Part shown: in pieces, positions 23,469 through 31,689 of the stretch
Layout of the letters: the number at the start of each line of letters is the position of its first letter
Numbering within the stretch: position 1 is the first letter of the stretch
NCBI RefSeq assembly: GCF_000817735.3
Contig: NZ_JTJC03000004.1
Span: 1 to 64,000 of the forward strand
Direction: 5' to 3'
Source of the DNA: Scytonema millei VB511283
Lineage (GTDB): Bacteria; Cyanobacteriota; Cyanobacteriia; Cyanobacteriales; Chroococcidiopsidaceae
DNA: 64,000 bases
Notes under the pieces: model-generated
What the model was told of the DNA's origin: nothing
What the model saw: the letters and a program-made list of their open reading frames with translations, nothing else
The model's database searches: none
Program-made: the position numbers and the translations under genes

Positions 23469-25684
23469 AAAATCGTAAGCCTGAGTCAATGGAATGGCAT
23501 AGTCAAAAGATTTTGCCGCAACATCTCGACCGATTAGCTGTGGTATATGTGCGTCAATCGACGCTGCAACAGGTGCTCGACCACCAAGAGTCTACGCGGT
23601 TGCAATATGGATTAGTCGAACGCGCTAAAGCTTGGGGATGGCAGCGAGAGCGGATATTAATCATTGACGACGATCTGGGCAAGTCGGGAGCAACTGCTCA
23701 AGGACGGGCTGGGTTTCAACGCTTAGTAGCCGAAGTCGGTATGGGGCACGTGGGCTTAATTTTAGGCATAGAGATGTCGCGACTGGCTCGCTCATGCAAA
23801 GATTGGCATCAACTGCTTGAGATTTGCGCGTTATTTGGCACCTTAATTGCGGATCTTGACGGCATTTACGATCCAAGTCATTACAATGACCGTTTACTGT
23901 TAGGACTCAAGGGCACTATGAGTGAAGCAGAACTGCACGTCCTCAAACAGCGGCTAGTGCAGGGCAAACTTAGCAAAGCCGAACGCGGAGAACTTGAGTT
24001 TGGCGTTCCCACAGGTTATGTCCGACGCAGCTCTGGGGAAGTGACATTTGACCCTGATGAGCAGGTGCAGCAAGTGATTCGACTGATTTTTCGCAAGTTT
24101 GACGAATTGGGGACACTCAACGCCGTGTTGCGCTATCTGGTAGACCACCAGATTCAAATCGGGGTACGTGTCAAGAGTGGACTGACCAAAGGAGAGCTCG
24201 AATGGCATCGTCCCAATCGGACTTTGTTACAAAATATCCTAAAAAATCCGATGTATGCTGGTGCCTATGCTTATGGTCGGCGGCAAGTAGACCCGCGTCA
24301 AAAGCAAGCTGGGCGGTTGTATTGTGAGCGTGTGGTGGTTGACCCAAACGATTGGCACGTGCTGTTACACGATCGATTTCCTGCTTACATCTCATGGCAG
24401 CAACACCAGCATAACTTAGCACAGTTGAAGTCGAATCGCATCTGTGCTGAAGAATTGGGTGCCTCTCGGTATGGTTCTTCATTACTGGTGGGGCTGTTAG
24501 TATGTGGCAAATGTGGATGCCGCATGAGCGTTAACTATCACCACAAACAGGGATATCGATACGTGTGTTGTCGCCAAGCCGTGGATTACGGCGGTGAACG
24601 ATGCCAAAGCATGTCTGGTCCAACATTAGATCGATTTGTGGTCGAGCAGGCGATGGAAGCGTTAAAACCTGCTGCACTCGAACTCTCCTTGGCGGCAGCG
24701 ACGGCGCTCGAACAGGAACGCATCGAACTCAATCGTTTGTGGCAACAACGCTTAGAACGGGCTGCCTATGAAGCTGACCGTGCCAAACGCCACTATCAAC
24801 TGGTTGAGCCTGAAAACCGTCTAGTGGCGCGTCACTTGGCCTCTGAATGGGAGGCGAAATTGCAAGCTCAACAGCAACTGCAAGAAGAGTATGAACGGTT
24901 TTGTCAACAGCAGCCTCGCTTGTTAAGCGATGCACAACGCCAGACAATTCGTCAACTAGCGCACAATATTCCAGTTCTTTGGCACGCTACCACAACAACC
25001 AACAACCAACGCAAAGACTTGTTACGTCAAATTCTATCGCGAGTTATCATTGATGCCCAAGGCGATAGCGAACAGGTTCAGGTTACTCTGGAATGGATCG
25101 GTGGAACTGTAACGTGCGCTGGGATTCGTCGTCCGGTTGGAAAACTTACACAACTGAGTAATTACCCACAACTGTGTGAACGACTGCGTGAGTTAGCCGC
25201 TCAAGACATGAAGCCGAAGCAGATTGCTCAGCAAATGAACTCTGAAGGCTTTTACCCGCCGAAACGACGGGCAACATTCAAAGCCGAACAAATTCAGAAC
25301 TTGATGCGGCACTTAGGACTGAAACCACCGCATCAATCGACTGCTGAACGTGACAACCTCGAAGCCGATGAGTGGTGGTTGACTGACTTGGCACGCATGC
25401 TTAACATGTCCACAGTCACGCTCTATAGCTGGATACGCCGTGGTTGGGTCAAAGCCCGACAGCAAGAACATCCGTCTCGCCGATGGATAATTTGGGCAGA
25501 TTCAGCGGAAATTGAACGATTAAGACAACGCCGTGAACAACCAATAGGAGCTGCAACACGACAACATTGGTTAGACTATCAAAAATCAAGATTATTAAAT
25601 TCTAAGAGTGCAGATTTATCGACGAAGTACGATAGCAAGATAGATGATGTAGAGGGCATGATAGATATCAATTCTTGCAACTAA
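23465..25684 (+). CDS. Large serine recombinase
   Basis: A 739-residue protein. The catalytic resolvase domain starts with AVVYVRQSTLQQ, with Ser32 as nucleophile, and continues with EMSRLARS, the conserved arginine segment. A Recombinase domain follows (LQNILKNPMYAGAYAYGRR), then a zinc ribbon (CGKCGCRM...CCRQ, with a further Cys after) and a long helical coiled-coil part at about 390-480. The C-terminal region adds an HTH (LARMLNMSTVTLYSWIRRG). These enzymes insert or excise DNA by concerted cleavage at short cores. It is the only enzyme of the element at 23179-25798 and very likely moved it. Confidence 0.93.
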   Translation: MKNRKPESMEWHSQKILPQHLDRLAVVYVRQSTLQQVLDHQESTRLQYGLVERAKAWGWQRERILIIDDDLGKSGATAQGRAGFQRLVAEVGMGHVGLILGIEMSRLARSCKDWHQLLEICALFGTLIADLDGIYDPSHYNDRLLLGLKGTMSEAELHVLKQRLVQGKLSKAERGELEFGVPTGYVRRSSGEVTFDPDEQVQQVIRLIFRKFDELGTLNAVLRYLVDHQIQIGVRVKSGLTKGELEWHRPNRTLLQNILKNPMYAGAYAYGRRQVDPRQKQAGRLYCERVVVDPNDWHVLLHDRFPAYISWQQHQHNLAQLKSNRICAEELGASRYGSSLLVGLLVCGKCGCRMSVNYHHKQGYRYVCCRQAVDYGGERCQSMSGPTLDRFVVEQAMEALKPAALELSLAAATALEQERIELNRLWQQRLERAAYEADRAKRHYQLVEPENRLVARHLASEWEAKLQAQQQLQEEYERFCQQQPRLLSDAQRQTIRQLAHNIPVLWHATTTTNNQRKDLLRQILSRVIIDAQGDSEQVQVTLEWIGGTVTCAGIRRPVGKLTQLSNYPQLCERLRELAAQDMKPKQIAQQMNSEGFYPPKRRATFKAEQIQNLMRHLGLKPPHQSTAERDNLEADEWWLTDLARMLNMSTVTLYSWIRRGWVKARQQEHPSRRWIIWADSAEIERLRQRREQPIGAATRQHWLDYQKSRLLNSKSADLSTKYDSKIDDVEGMIDINSCN

Positions 25685-25793
25685 ATTGCCAATACACTCA
25701 AGTCTCTGGAGCAAACAACCATGTCTAAACAGCCTTCCAGGTCACGTCAGCACCACAGATTAGACTCTTATAGGGGGATTACGGCAAGCTCAT

Positions 25794-25966
25794 TTCAACC
25801 CATGTTCTTAACCCATAAAAATTCCCAACCTCTCTGGGTGTAATGTCGGGATAATTACTCATGACATACCAGGTAGAGTTCCCAGGTAATTTCTCTATGT
25901 CTGTGGTAATTTGCCAATATCTATGTTCTCCACGTTTTCCGTGAATTATTTCTCTAAGGAATCGAT
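25794..25966 (-). pseudogene. IS701-like transposase relic, 5' side of the split
   Basis: The minus strand reads FLREIIHGKRGEHRYWQITT, then LPGNSTWYVMSNYPDI and VGNFYGLRTWVE, the middle part of an IS701/IS4-group DDE transposase. It breaks off at the TTCAA core at 25794-25798 and continues at 23183 downward. The N-terminal third is absent. The relic starts within a frame overlapping the end of the recT remnant, so it was already truncated before the serine element entered. Confidence 0.78.
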
Positions 25967-26300
25967 TCTCACTTCCAGTGCATCGAACTCTGCCTGAATT
26001 TGCGACAAGCTCAAATGCGGTAGGTGCTGTTCTGCCCATAAAATCGCATCACTCACCGAATGCCAGGAGCAATAGACTGGAGCAGTTTCCAATACTGCGA
26101 CTTGACTAATTGCTGGTAATTCAACTCGTGGTTCTGGTGTTGCTATGCTTTGGTTGTCTGCTTGCCCCATTTCTTCAGTCGAATAAAGCCCAGACAGTTC
26201 TTGGGGGAAGGCACGGCGTAGAGCTAGGCTCTCTGCTACCCTACCAATCATCAAGTCAGGCATCTGTTGCCAAAAGTTATTCGGTCTGCCATCGCCTGTT
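25946..26300 (-). pseudogene. RecT-family recombinase remnant (C-terminal part)
   Basis: The frame reads QKTGDGRPNNFWQQM, then PDLMIGRVAESLALRRAFPQ and ELSGLYSTEEMGQ, the conserved C-terminal core of RecT single-strand annealing proteins. A family-unlike tail of about 60 residues follows and ends at 25946. No RecT N-terminal part is present upstream. The frame there switches to that of the small protein at 26251-26463. RecT genes are usually phage or plasmid borne, so this is probably a fragment of an earlier mobile element. Confidence 0.65.
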
Positions 26301-26463
26301 TTTTGGACATTGTTTGGCAGTCCTTGGGTACGGGCATCTCGCCATCGTCTAATCCTAGTTGCTCGCTAACAAGCGTGACTCTATACCGATAACTTCGTTC
26401 AGCTCGAATAGCGCAATTAGATAACGTTGTTGCGGTCGCCTTGGTTTCACTTGTATGATGCAT
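26251..26463 (-). CDS. Small hypothetical protein overlapping the recT remnant
   Basis: A 70-residue product from ATG 26463, preceded by GGAG at a fitting distance. The first 50 residues (ending LVSEQLGLDDGEMPVPKD) do not resemble RecT. The last 18 are RecT codons read out of frame. It may be the natural N-terminal partner gene of a recombination operon that has fused out of frame with recT, or a chance frame. Its 5' side faces the operator repeats at 26556-26603 shared with the RHH gene. Confidence 0.35.
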   Translation of the reverse strand: MHHTSETKATATTLSNCAIRAERSYRYRVTLVSEQLGLDDGEMPVPKDCQTMSKKQAMADRITFGNRCLT

Positions 26464-26555
26464 ATCAAACACTCCTTTCTTTAAACGGGAAGGGTGGGCG
26501 ATCGCTGCTAGTTTTCCAGGCTGTGAGCGATCGCCTTTCAATCTTCTAAATTCTA

Positions 26556-26603
26556 TCATGATAAAATCATGATAATAATAGAGTCATGATAAAATTGTGA
26601 TAA
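26556..26603. promoter_or_regulatory. Four TCATGATAA operator repeats
   Basis: TCATGATAA occurs at 26556, 26567 and 26584, and a variant TTGTGATAA at 26595. Spacings are 11, 17 and 11 bases, so there are two pairs each one helix turn apart. The array lies 36 bases before the RHH gene at 26639 and between divergent genes. Paired one-turn half-sites are how RHH dimers bind, so autoregulation by the 60-residue protein is likely. Confidence 0.65.
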
Positions 26604-26638
26604 AACTAGAGTAAATAAGTTTAGTTAATCAGTGGGTT

Positions 26639-26821
26639 ATGGCTAGAAAGAAGCTGTATCAAGATAGTGATTATATTCAAATTGTTGTTCCCAAGTCAGA
26701 GAAGGCAATCTTTGACGCTGTTTGTTCTGCTAAGCAAACAACAATGAGTGAAGTATTACGACAGGCAATGAAGCAGTACTTGGTGGCTAACAAAGAGGTT
26801 GTTGAGGAGGTTGGCACTTAA
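26639..26821 (+). CDS. Ribbon-helix-helix protein (CopG-like)
   Basis: A 60-residue protein. A strand DYIQIVVPKSE is followed by helix KAIFDAVCSAKQ and then TMSEVLRQAMKQYLV, the classic ribbon-helix-helix. It would bind DNA as a dimer. The repeat array at 26556-26603 directly upstream is the likely operator. No toxin is encoded in the next frame, and the hairpin at 26824 ends the transcript, so it may act alone as a plasmid-type repressor or a stranded antitoxin. Confidence 0.7.
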   Translation: MARKKLYQDSDYIQIVVPKSEKAIFDAVCSAKQTTMSEVLRQAMKQYLVANKEVVEEVGT

Positions 26822-26823
26822 TC

Positions 26824-26839
26824 AGGCGCAATCGCGCCT
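26824..26839. terminator. Hairpin AGGCGC-aatc-GCGCCT
   Basis: A perfect 6-bp GC stem with a 4-base loop starts 3 bases after the RHH stop codon. No T tract follows. Such short GCGC stems are also dispersed repeats in cyanobacteria. Confidence 0.45.
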
Positions 26840-26954
26840 ACATCTGTCACTCTATATCCGTCTCGCCTGAAGCTCTAAGCATAACGAAGAGCGCAAGAGT
26901 GATTTGCCTCAACCCGTACAGCGGCTAGATTTAGAAAAATCATTTGATATAATT

Positions 26955-27203
26955 ATGAGTCAAGCAATTACAAAAAGCATTAATTTACAACAAACACTAG
27001 ATACTGCCATACAAGAAACTCAAGAAATCATGCAGCAGGGAATAGATATCAGCGATCCCTCTGTAGTCACTCCTTTAGAATCAGTAGCCAATCAGTATCC
27101 CGAAATCTCCCCCCAGTGCAACCAGTTGCTCATGGAGTTGGTTCAACAGCAGATGAAACAGCTTTCTGGTCAAGAATCATCCCAATTTGTGAACGAATTT
27201 TGA
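26955..27203 (+). CDS. Small helical protein of unknown function
   Basis: An 82-residue protein from ATG 26955. A TTG at 26904 would add 17 residues, and neither has a clear ribosome site. The chain is almost all helix and rich in Gln (QQTLDTAIQETQEIMQQG, then QCNQLLMELVQQQMKQL). No family recognised. It ends 13 bases before the next gene, so the two probably form an operon. Confidence 0.45.
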   Translation: MSQAITKSINLQQTLDTAIQETQEIMQQGIDISDPSVVTPLESVANQYPEISPQCNQLLMELVQQQMKQLSGQESSQFVNEF

Positions 27204-27216
27204 GCTATAAAACCAA

Positions 27217-27738
27217 ATGAATTGGTCAAGGTTTTTGGCTCAAGGGGAAAGAGCAGTCAGAATTGTTCGCTCTGGACTTAGGAGAAGAGGTATTAATGTA
27301 GGAGACTCAATTATTACCTCTTTCAACACCGATGAAGATCTTCCTGTTTACGATCGCAACGGCAATAAACTGTTTTGGATATCTGTTAAAGCTGTTTCTG
27401 GTTTGATCGACGACCCAGTACGACAAATGCCACCCAATTATAAAGGTTGGATGTGTGGAGAAGTAGAAAGCAAACAGTGGGTCAACCCGCCTGCTGTAGT
27501 TATTTGGTATTGTCTGAGAACTAATGTAGCCTGGGGTGCAATAACACCAAATCGTCCTAGTACGAAATGGATTATATTTCCCGATCGCTATGGAGTGGTC
27601 ATAGACAAGCGCAAAACTGCTCTAACTGGACAAACTCATTATCTTTATCCCTCTTACTGCGTTCCACCAGCGGAAATTATCAGTAAAGATGAAGCGATCG
27701 GATATATTCAAGAATTAACTCATACTACTAATCTTTGA
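27217..27738 (+). CDS. Hypothetical protein, weakly nuclease-like
   Basis: A 173-residue protein. The segment VYDRNGNKLFWISVKAVSG has the spacing of a PD-(D/E)XK-type core strand pair (acidic residue, then hydrophobic strand with xVK), and several Trp/Tyr strands follow (GWMCGEVESKQWV, VVIWYCLRTNVAW). I cannot name a family from this, and the nuclease idea is tentative. It follows the helical protein by 13 bases. A strong hairpin at 27863-27897 lies downstream. Confidence 0.5.
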   Translation: MNWSRFLAQGERAVRIVRSGLRRRGINVGDSIITSFNTDEDLPVYDRNGNKLFWISVKAVSGLIDDPVRQMPPNYKGWMCGEVESKQWVNPPAVVIWYCLRTNVAWGAITPNRPSTKWIIFPDRYGVVIDKRKTALTGQTHYLYPSYCVPPAEIISKDEAIGYIQELTHTTNL

Positions 27739-27862
27739 CACAAGCTGACTTCACCTAATTTGCTTTCACTTATTTATTGCTAGCAGCATACCGTACATTC
27801 ACACTAGCTCAGTCCGAAGTAGCTTACTAATCTCGAAGAGAATTTTGAGTGGCACTCGTGGC

Positions 27863-27897
27863 GCATTGACTTACATTCGGTTAAGCTAAGTCAATGC
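27863..27897. terminator. Hairpin with 11-bp perfect arms
   Basis: GCATTGACTTA (27863-27873) pairs perfectly with TAAGTCAATGC (27887-27897), loop of 13 bases, followed by TGTTTT. It lies 125 bases after the hypothetical gene and just before a DUF1830 relic. Likely an intrinsic terminator. Confidence 0.6.
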
Positions 27898-27928
27898 TGT
27901 TTTAGTGCTGTTGCCAAGAGGTAAAACT

Positions 27929-28127
27929 ATGACTCAAATTGTAGATTCATTACCCGACGACTATCAACAGTGCATCTTGTGCCACTACAAAAACGCGACT
28001 AGTAGAGTTCAAATTGCTCGGATTACAAATGGAAATTCACTCTACTAAAATAGCCAGTGCCATTCCTGCTGATACCATTGACTGCCAGCAACTACAAGTC
28101 AATACGAATGAGGGCGCTCGCGGTTGA
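27929..28127 (+). pseudogene. DUF1830 gene with internal deletion
   Basis: From ATG 27929 the first 33 residues (CILCHYKNATSRVQIARIT) match the start of cyanobacterial DUF1830 proteins. A frame change follows, and LQMEIHSTKIASAIPADTI with CQQLQVN fits the C-terminal end of the same family. The middle part of about 20 residues is missing. So the gene has lost an internal segment and its frame, and it ends at TGA 28125-28127. Function of the family is unknown. Confidence 0.7.
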
Positions 28128-28189
28128 AAGGGCGTGTTTGCTTTCCTGGCAACGACAAAACAAAAAGACTTTTTCCGGCGATCGGAAAT

Positions 28190-28407
28190 AAAAAAGAAGC
28201 TGGGATTATCGATGTTTTCACGAACCGCAAGATGCGTTAAAAATGCTTCGATTTCTGCACTTCCCATATCTTTAGGATGGCGTTTATTCTGAAAAAGGAT
28301 GTAGCGTTTAATCCAGTTAACATAACTTTTTCTGTTTGGTAAGAATAGTGCTTAAGACGGAGCGCGTCTTGTACTTGTTCAAGCAGTTTCTTTGGGCGTT
28401 GTTCCAT
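28190..28407 (-). pseudogene. Integron-type tyrosine recombinase, N-terminal remnant
   Basis: From ATG 28407 the minus strand reads KKLLEQVQDALRLKHYSYQT. After a one-base shift in an A-rich stretch it continues as SYVNWIKRYILFQNKRHPKD, then MGSAEIEAFLTHLAV. This is the SAM-like DNA-binding domain of integron/Xer-type integrases. Similarity stops about 28190, and no catalytic domain follows. The start codon side faces the dyad repeats at 28412-28661, the position of an attI site in integrons. Confidence 0.7.
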
Positions 28408-28411
28408 CGGT

Positions 28412-28661
28412 GTTATACAGAAAAATTCCGTTTAAAACTCTAAATTAGGATGTTATACGGAAAAATTCTGGATAACACCAAGGGATATACGGAATAATTC
28501 CAGATAATACTCCCGTAAAGGGTGGTTATACGGAATAATTCGGTATAATACCCAAATAAAGGGGTAAAAAAGAAGGTTTCCGTGTATTCAGACAGGATTT
28601 CGTTGTAATGCTAGATATATTAGCAGCGAGAAAAAGATTATACGGAAAGTTTTCGTATAAT
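28412..28661. repeat. Five recombination-site-like dyad repeats
   Basis: GTTATAC(G/A)GAA(A/T)AATTC starts at 28412, 28452, 28484 and 28525. A diverged fifth copy (ATTATACGGAAAG) starts at 28637. The copies at 28452, 28484 and 28525 continue into GGATAAC or GGTATAATAC, so each is an inverted repeat of about 26 bp with a 6-8 bp centre. The last copy has perfect arms ATTATACG / CGTATAAT. This is the layout of tyrosine recombinase core sites. They begin 5 bases from the start of the integrase relic. Confidence 0.6.
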
Positions 28662-28729
28662 AAATAGTTACACTGCCAACTTTTTAGATTGCCAGTCTTA
28701 GGAATGTATTTTAAGCCTGCGCTTGACCA

Positions 28730-29638
28730 TCAAGCTTCTGAACTGCTCTTGAGCCGAGCAATATCACAGGAAGGAGGGGCACCAAACAACCGACGGTATT
28801 CGCGTGTAAACTGTGAGGGGCTTTCATAACCGACCTGATGACCCGCGATCGCTGCATTCATCCCATCTCCCAACATTAAGCGGCGGGCTTCTTGCAGTCT
28901 CAATTGCTTTTGATACTGCAAAGGACTCATCCCTATAACAGCCTTGAAATGATGATGGAGCGTTGAAGGACTGATGCAAACTTCACGAGCGATTTCATTA
29001 ATCTCAAAGGGTTTCGAGTAATTGTTTTTGAGCCAGTTGATTGCTCGGTTAATAGCATGGAGCCGCCGATCGCCCATCGCAATTTGACGTAAGCATGGGC
29101 TATGTTCGGCAGATAGCAAACGATAGAGAATCTCTCGCACAATGAGCGGTGCTAGGATCGCAATATCTTGTGGAGTTTCTAACAGCCGCATCAGCCGAAT
29201 CGCCGCATCTAGCAACGGTGGAGTCATAGGACTGAGTGATAAGCCTTGTTGCAAGGGTTGGTGCTTGGGAACGTCTAGTTCTGTTTCCAGCATCAATGCT
29301 CCCAGTTCTCCTGGATCTAAATCAAGCCGCAAGCATAGATACGGTGCTGCTAATGTTGCCTCAGTCACTTGTCCCACGATCGGTACATTGATCGGCACGA
29401 CCAAACATTGCTCGGAACCATAAAGATAAATTCGATCTGCTAAAATCACCTGCTTCTGACCTTGAGCGACAATGCAGAGAGCAGGTTTGTGGAGGATATG
29501 GAGAGGTGCAGTCGGTTGCGAAGCGCGAATCAAGAATAGCCGCGCGATCGCAGTAGCATGAATGCCATCGACATTAGTGTTTTGTGCAATCAGAGCCGCT
29601 AGCTCAAGCTGCTGTTTTTGAACTGTTTCTGCTGTCAT
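28730..29638 (-). CDS. AraC-family transcriptional regulator
   Basis: A 302-residue regulator. The N-terminal 190 residues are an AraC_N-type cupin sensing domain (LHILHKPALCIVAQGQKQ). The C-terminal 100 residues hold two HTHs: FEINEIAREVCISPSTLHHHFK, and AIAGHQVGYESPSQFTREYR with the conserved GYESPSQFTREYRR signature. It is divergent from the SDR gene 205 bases away. This pairing is common, with the regulator activating the oxidoreductase in response to a small molecule. The shared intergenic region 29639-29842 should hold its binding sites. Confidence 0.9.
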   Translation of the reverse strand: MTAETVQKQQLELAALIAQNTNVDGIHATAIARLFLIRASQPTAPLHILHKPALCIVAQGQKQVILADRIYLYGSEQCLVVPINVPIVGQVTEATLAAPYLCLRLDLDPGELGALMLETELDVPKHQPLQQGLSLSPMTPPLLDAAIRLMRLLETPQDIAILAPLIVREILYRLLSAEHSPCLRQIAMGDRRLHAINRAINWLKNNYSKPFEINEIAREVCISPSTLHHHFKAVIGMSPLQYQKQLRLQEARRLMLGDGMNAAIAGHQVGYESPSQFTREYRRLFGAPPSCDIARLKSSSEA

Positions 29639-29842
29639 GATCGTCTCAAGTCGCTGCTGCTCCTGTCACGCAAGGTAGCCCTAAAACACTCAGTCGCCAA
29701 CATCAGCTTATCGTTTAATGAAGCAAACCTGGTAAAAGAAATGCAGGATTAGGCAAGAATTGAGCAGGTTCAGACTACCGCTGCTAAATCTGACTCTTTT
29801 AGAGTGAGGATGTAGTGGATATGAACTTGCAGATCCGGTCTT

Positions 29843-30592
29843 ATGATGACTAATGAGAACAATGCAACCGCAGAAAAGATTGTCCTAATTACAGGTGCGA
29901 GTAGCGGGATCGGTAAAGCGACGGCACTTCTACTTGCTAAAAAAGGCGCTCACGTTGTTTTGGGCGCACGGCGCACAGATCGATTAGAAGCGATCGCATC
30001 TGATATCCAGGCTGAAGGTGGCTCTGTTGCATATCGCACCCTTGATGTGACTAACCTCGAACAGATGCAGGCTTTTGTGAACTTTGCCCAAGAGAAGTTT
30101 GGGCGCATTGATGCGATCGTGAACAATGCAGGTGTAATGCCGCTCTCGAAACTGGAGGTGCTGAAGATCGAGGAATGGAATCGGATGATTGACGTGAACA
30201 TCCGGGGTGTTTTACATGGCATCGCGGCTGGACTACCGTTGATGCAGCAACAGGGTTGGGGACAGTTTATTAATCTCTCCTCGATCGCTGGACATGCGGT
30301 TTACCCGACTGCTGCAGTTTACTGTGCTACAAAGTTTGCCGCGATCGCCATTTCGGAAGGGCTACGCCAGGAAGTGAGTAACATCCGAGTGACGGTGATT
30401 TCGCCAGGAGTAACAGAGTCAGAACTGGCGGATAGTATTTCAGATGACACGGCGCGGCAGGGAATGCAAGATTTTCGACGGATTGCTATTCCACCAGAGG
30501 CGATCGCTAGGGCAATCACATTTGCGATCGAACAGCCGAATGATGTCGATGTCAGCGAAATTATTGTTCGTCCTACTGCTAGCCCTTATTGA
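29843..30592 (+). CDS. SDR-family NAD(P)-dependent oxidoreductase
   Basis: A 249-residue classical short-chain dehydrogenase. The cofactor motif TGASSGIG lies near residues 17-24, NNAG near 90, catalytic Ser in INLSSIAG, and YCATK with the catalytic Tyr and Lys. Arg residues after the second strand (GARRTDR) favour NADP. Substrate cannot be told. It is divergent from the AraC regulator and followed by an NTF2-like lipoprotein on the same strand, so all three may form one regulated unit. Confidence 0.9.
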   Translation: MMTNENNATAEKIVLITGASSGIGKATALLLAKKGAHVVLGARRTDRLEAIASDIQAEGGSVAYRTLDVTNLEQMQAFVNFAQEKFGRIDAIVNNAGVMPLSKLEVLKIEEWNRMIDVNIRGVLHGIAAGLPLMQQQGWGQFINLSSIAGHAVYPTAAVYCATKFAAIAISEGLRQEVSNIRVTVISPGVTESELADSISDDTARQGMQDFRRIAIPPEAIARAITFAIEQPNDVDVSEIIVRPTASPY

Positions 30593-30677
30593 TCGCCAAG
30601 GGTTACAAACCCGATTTCTCAAATCAGCAATCTAACAAATCAAAAGCAGCAAATATGCTGTTCAAGGAGATTTAATC

Positions 30678-31142
30678 GTGAAATTTAGTCCTGTTCTTGC
30701 GGTGATACTTGCGTTTACCCTCGCATTTGTCCTCGCTTGCTCACCGCTCTCAGCTTCAGCCCCAGGAATTGGCAAGTCTGACATAGAAGCCATTAACGCC
30801 ACTCGCACTGCCCGATCTACGGCGATCGCTAACAGAGATGCAGTGGCTGCCGCTGCTGTAGCTACGGAGGACGGAATAATCCTGCCGCCCAATCTGCCGC
30901 CACGACAGGGGCAACCTGCCCTGCGCGAGTGGTTTACCAACTTCCCTGCAACCTCTGTCACCTTCACCTCGATCGAGATTGATGGTTCTGACCGAATTGC
31001 CTACGATCGCGGCACTTATGAAGCAACTGCAAAAGATGGGACTGTCACACCAGGCAAGTATCTTTGGATCTGGAGGAAGCAAAATGACGGTTCGTGGCGG
31101 GCTGCGATCGCAATGTGGAACCCGAACGCTCCTGCACCGTGA
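30678..31142 (+). CDS. NTF2/SnoaL-like lipoprotein
   Basis: A 154-residue exported protein from GTG 30678 with AAGGAGA upstream. Signal peptide with lipobox LACS (Cys21), so probably lipid anchored. The mature chain fits DUF4440/SnoaL-like NTF2 folds: helix with AINATRTARSTAIANRDAVA, then strands including RIAYDRGTYEAT and GKYLWIWRKQNDGSWRAAI. These domains bind small ligands or act as isomerases or cyclases. It lies 86 bases after the SDR gene. Confidence 0.75.
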   Translation: MKFSPVLAVILAFTLAFVLACSPLSASAPGIGKSDIEAINATRTARSTAIANRDAVAAAAVATEDGIILPPNLPPRQGQPALREWFTNFPATSVTFTSIEIDGSDRIAYDRGTYEATAKDGTVTPGKYLWIWRKQNDGSWRAAIAMWNPNAPAP

Positions 31143-31689
31143 TGACGTAGATTAGTAAATCACGAAAGAGCAATGGAATCGTCCGATTACTGTATAACAA
31201 CCGCGCTGCACCGGAACGTATTAAAATGGTCGTTAGGTTGCAAAGGTTACCTGCGTCCGGTGAGCGCGACCGTTAGCAATCCAAGCTATGCGATCGCCTA
31301 CCTTCAGAATCACAAAACTACATCACCAGTTGTTCATGTTTTCCCGCCACTTTCTGTAGTTCTTGCACAATTGCAATAGCTGTTTGAGATATGTAAGTCA
31401 CATACTCGCGAGCAGACACAAGACATTCTTGCTTGGGCAGCGTCTGCTTCAATAGCCGCACGCGATCGCGAGCGTGTCAGTAGTGCTTCTAGCTCATCAA
31501 TCGCCTCTGCGTCCTTGAGCGCCAGGATCGCTATGGCAATGTCGATATCATCATAGTTGCAATGGTTAAAGCTGCCAATCAAATGACTGCTGTTTTCATC
31601 CCCGCGTTCCCCTGATGCAGGAATCAGAACATCGTTCGAGCAACTTTTTTTTAAGAGAGAGCGCCAAAAGCATGAAATCGACAGTTATT
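31143..31689. other. Gene-free stretch before an IS5-type relic
   Basis: No convincing gene. A minus-strand frame (31334-31582) contains a helix-like run DIDIAIAILALKDAEAID, but it degenerates into Cys-rich nonsense and has no ribosome site. It could be the eroded end of a gene. Confidence 0.3.

Larger units (their letters stand above)
23179..25798 (+). mobile_element. Serine-recombinase mobile element (about 2.6 kb) with TTCAA core
   Basis: The element lies between two copies of the core TTCAA (23179-23183 and 25794-25798). Its unit length is 2615 bp. It splits an IS701-like transposase relic. Removing one core copy plus the interior restores the sequence GCCATA-TTCAA-CCCATG and with it the continuous reading GNFYGLRTWVEYGLK. 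It carries a 65-residue protein and a large serine recombinase, overlapping by ATGA, and no other gene. Flanking arms at the two cores differ, as expected for attL and attR of a serine integrase. Confidence 0.78.

Noticed and set aside
31173-31582. Two open frames between the lipoprotein and the IS5 relic
   Set aside because: No ribosome site, no motif, and composition changes along the frame; at best an eroded gene.
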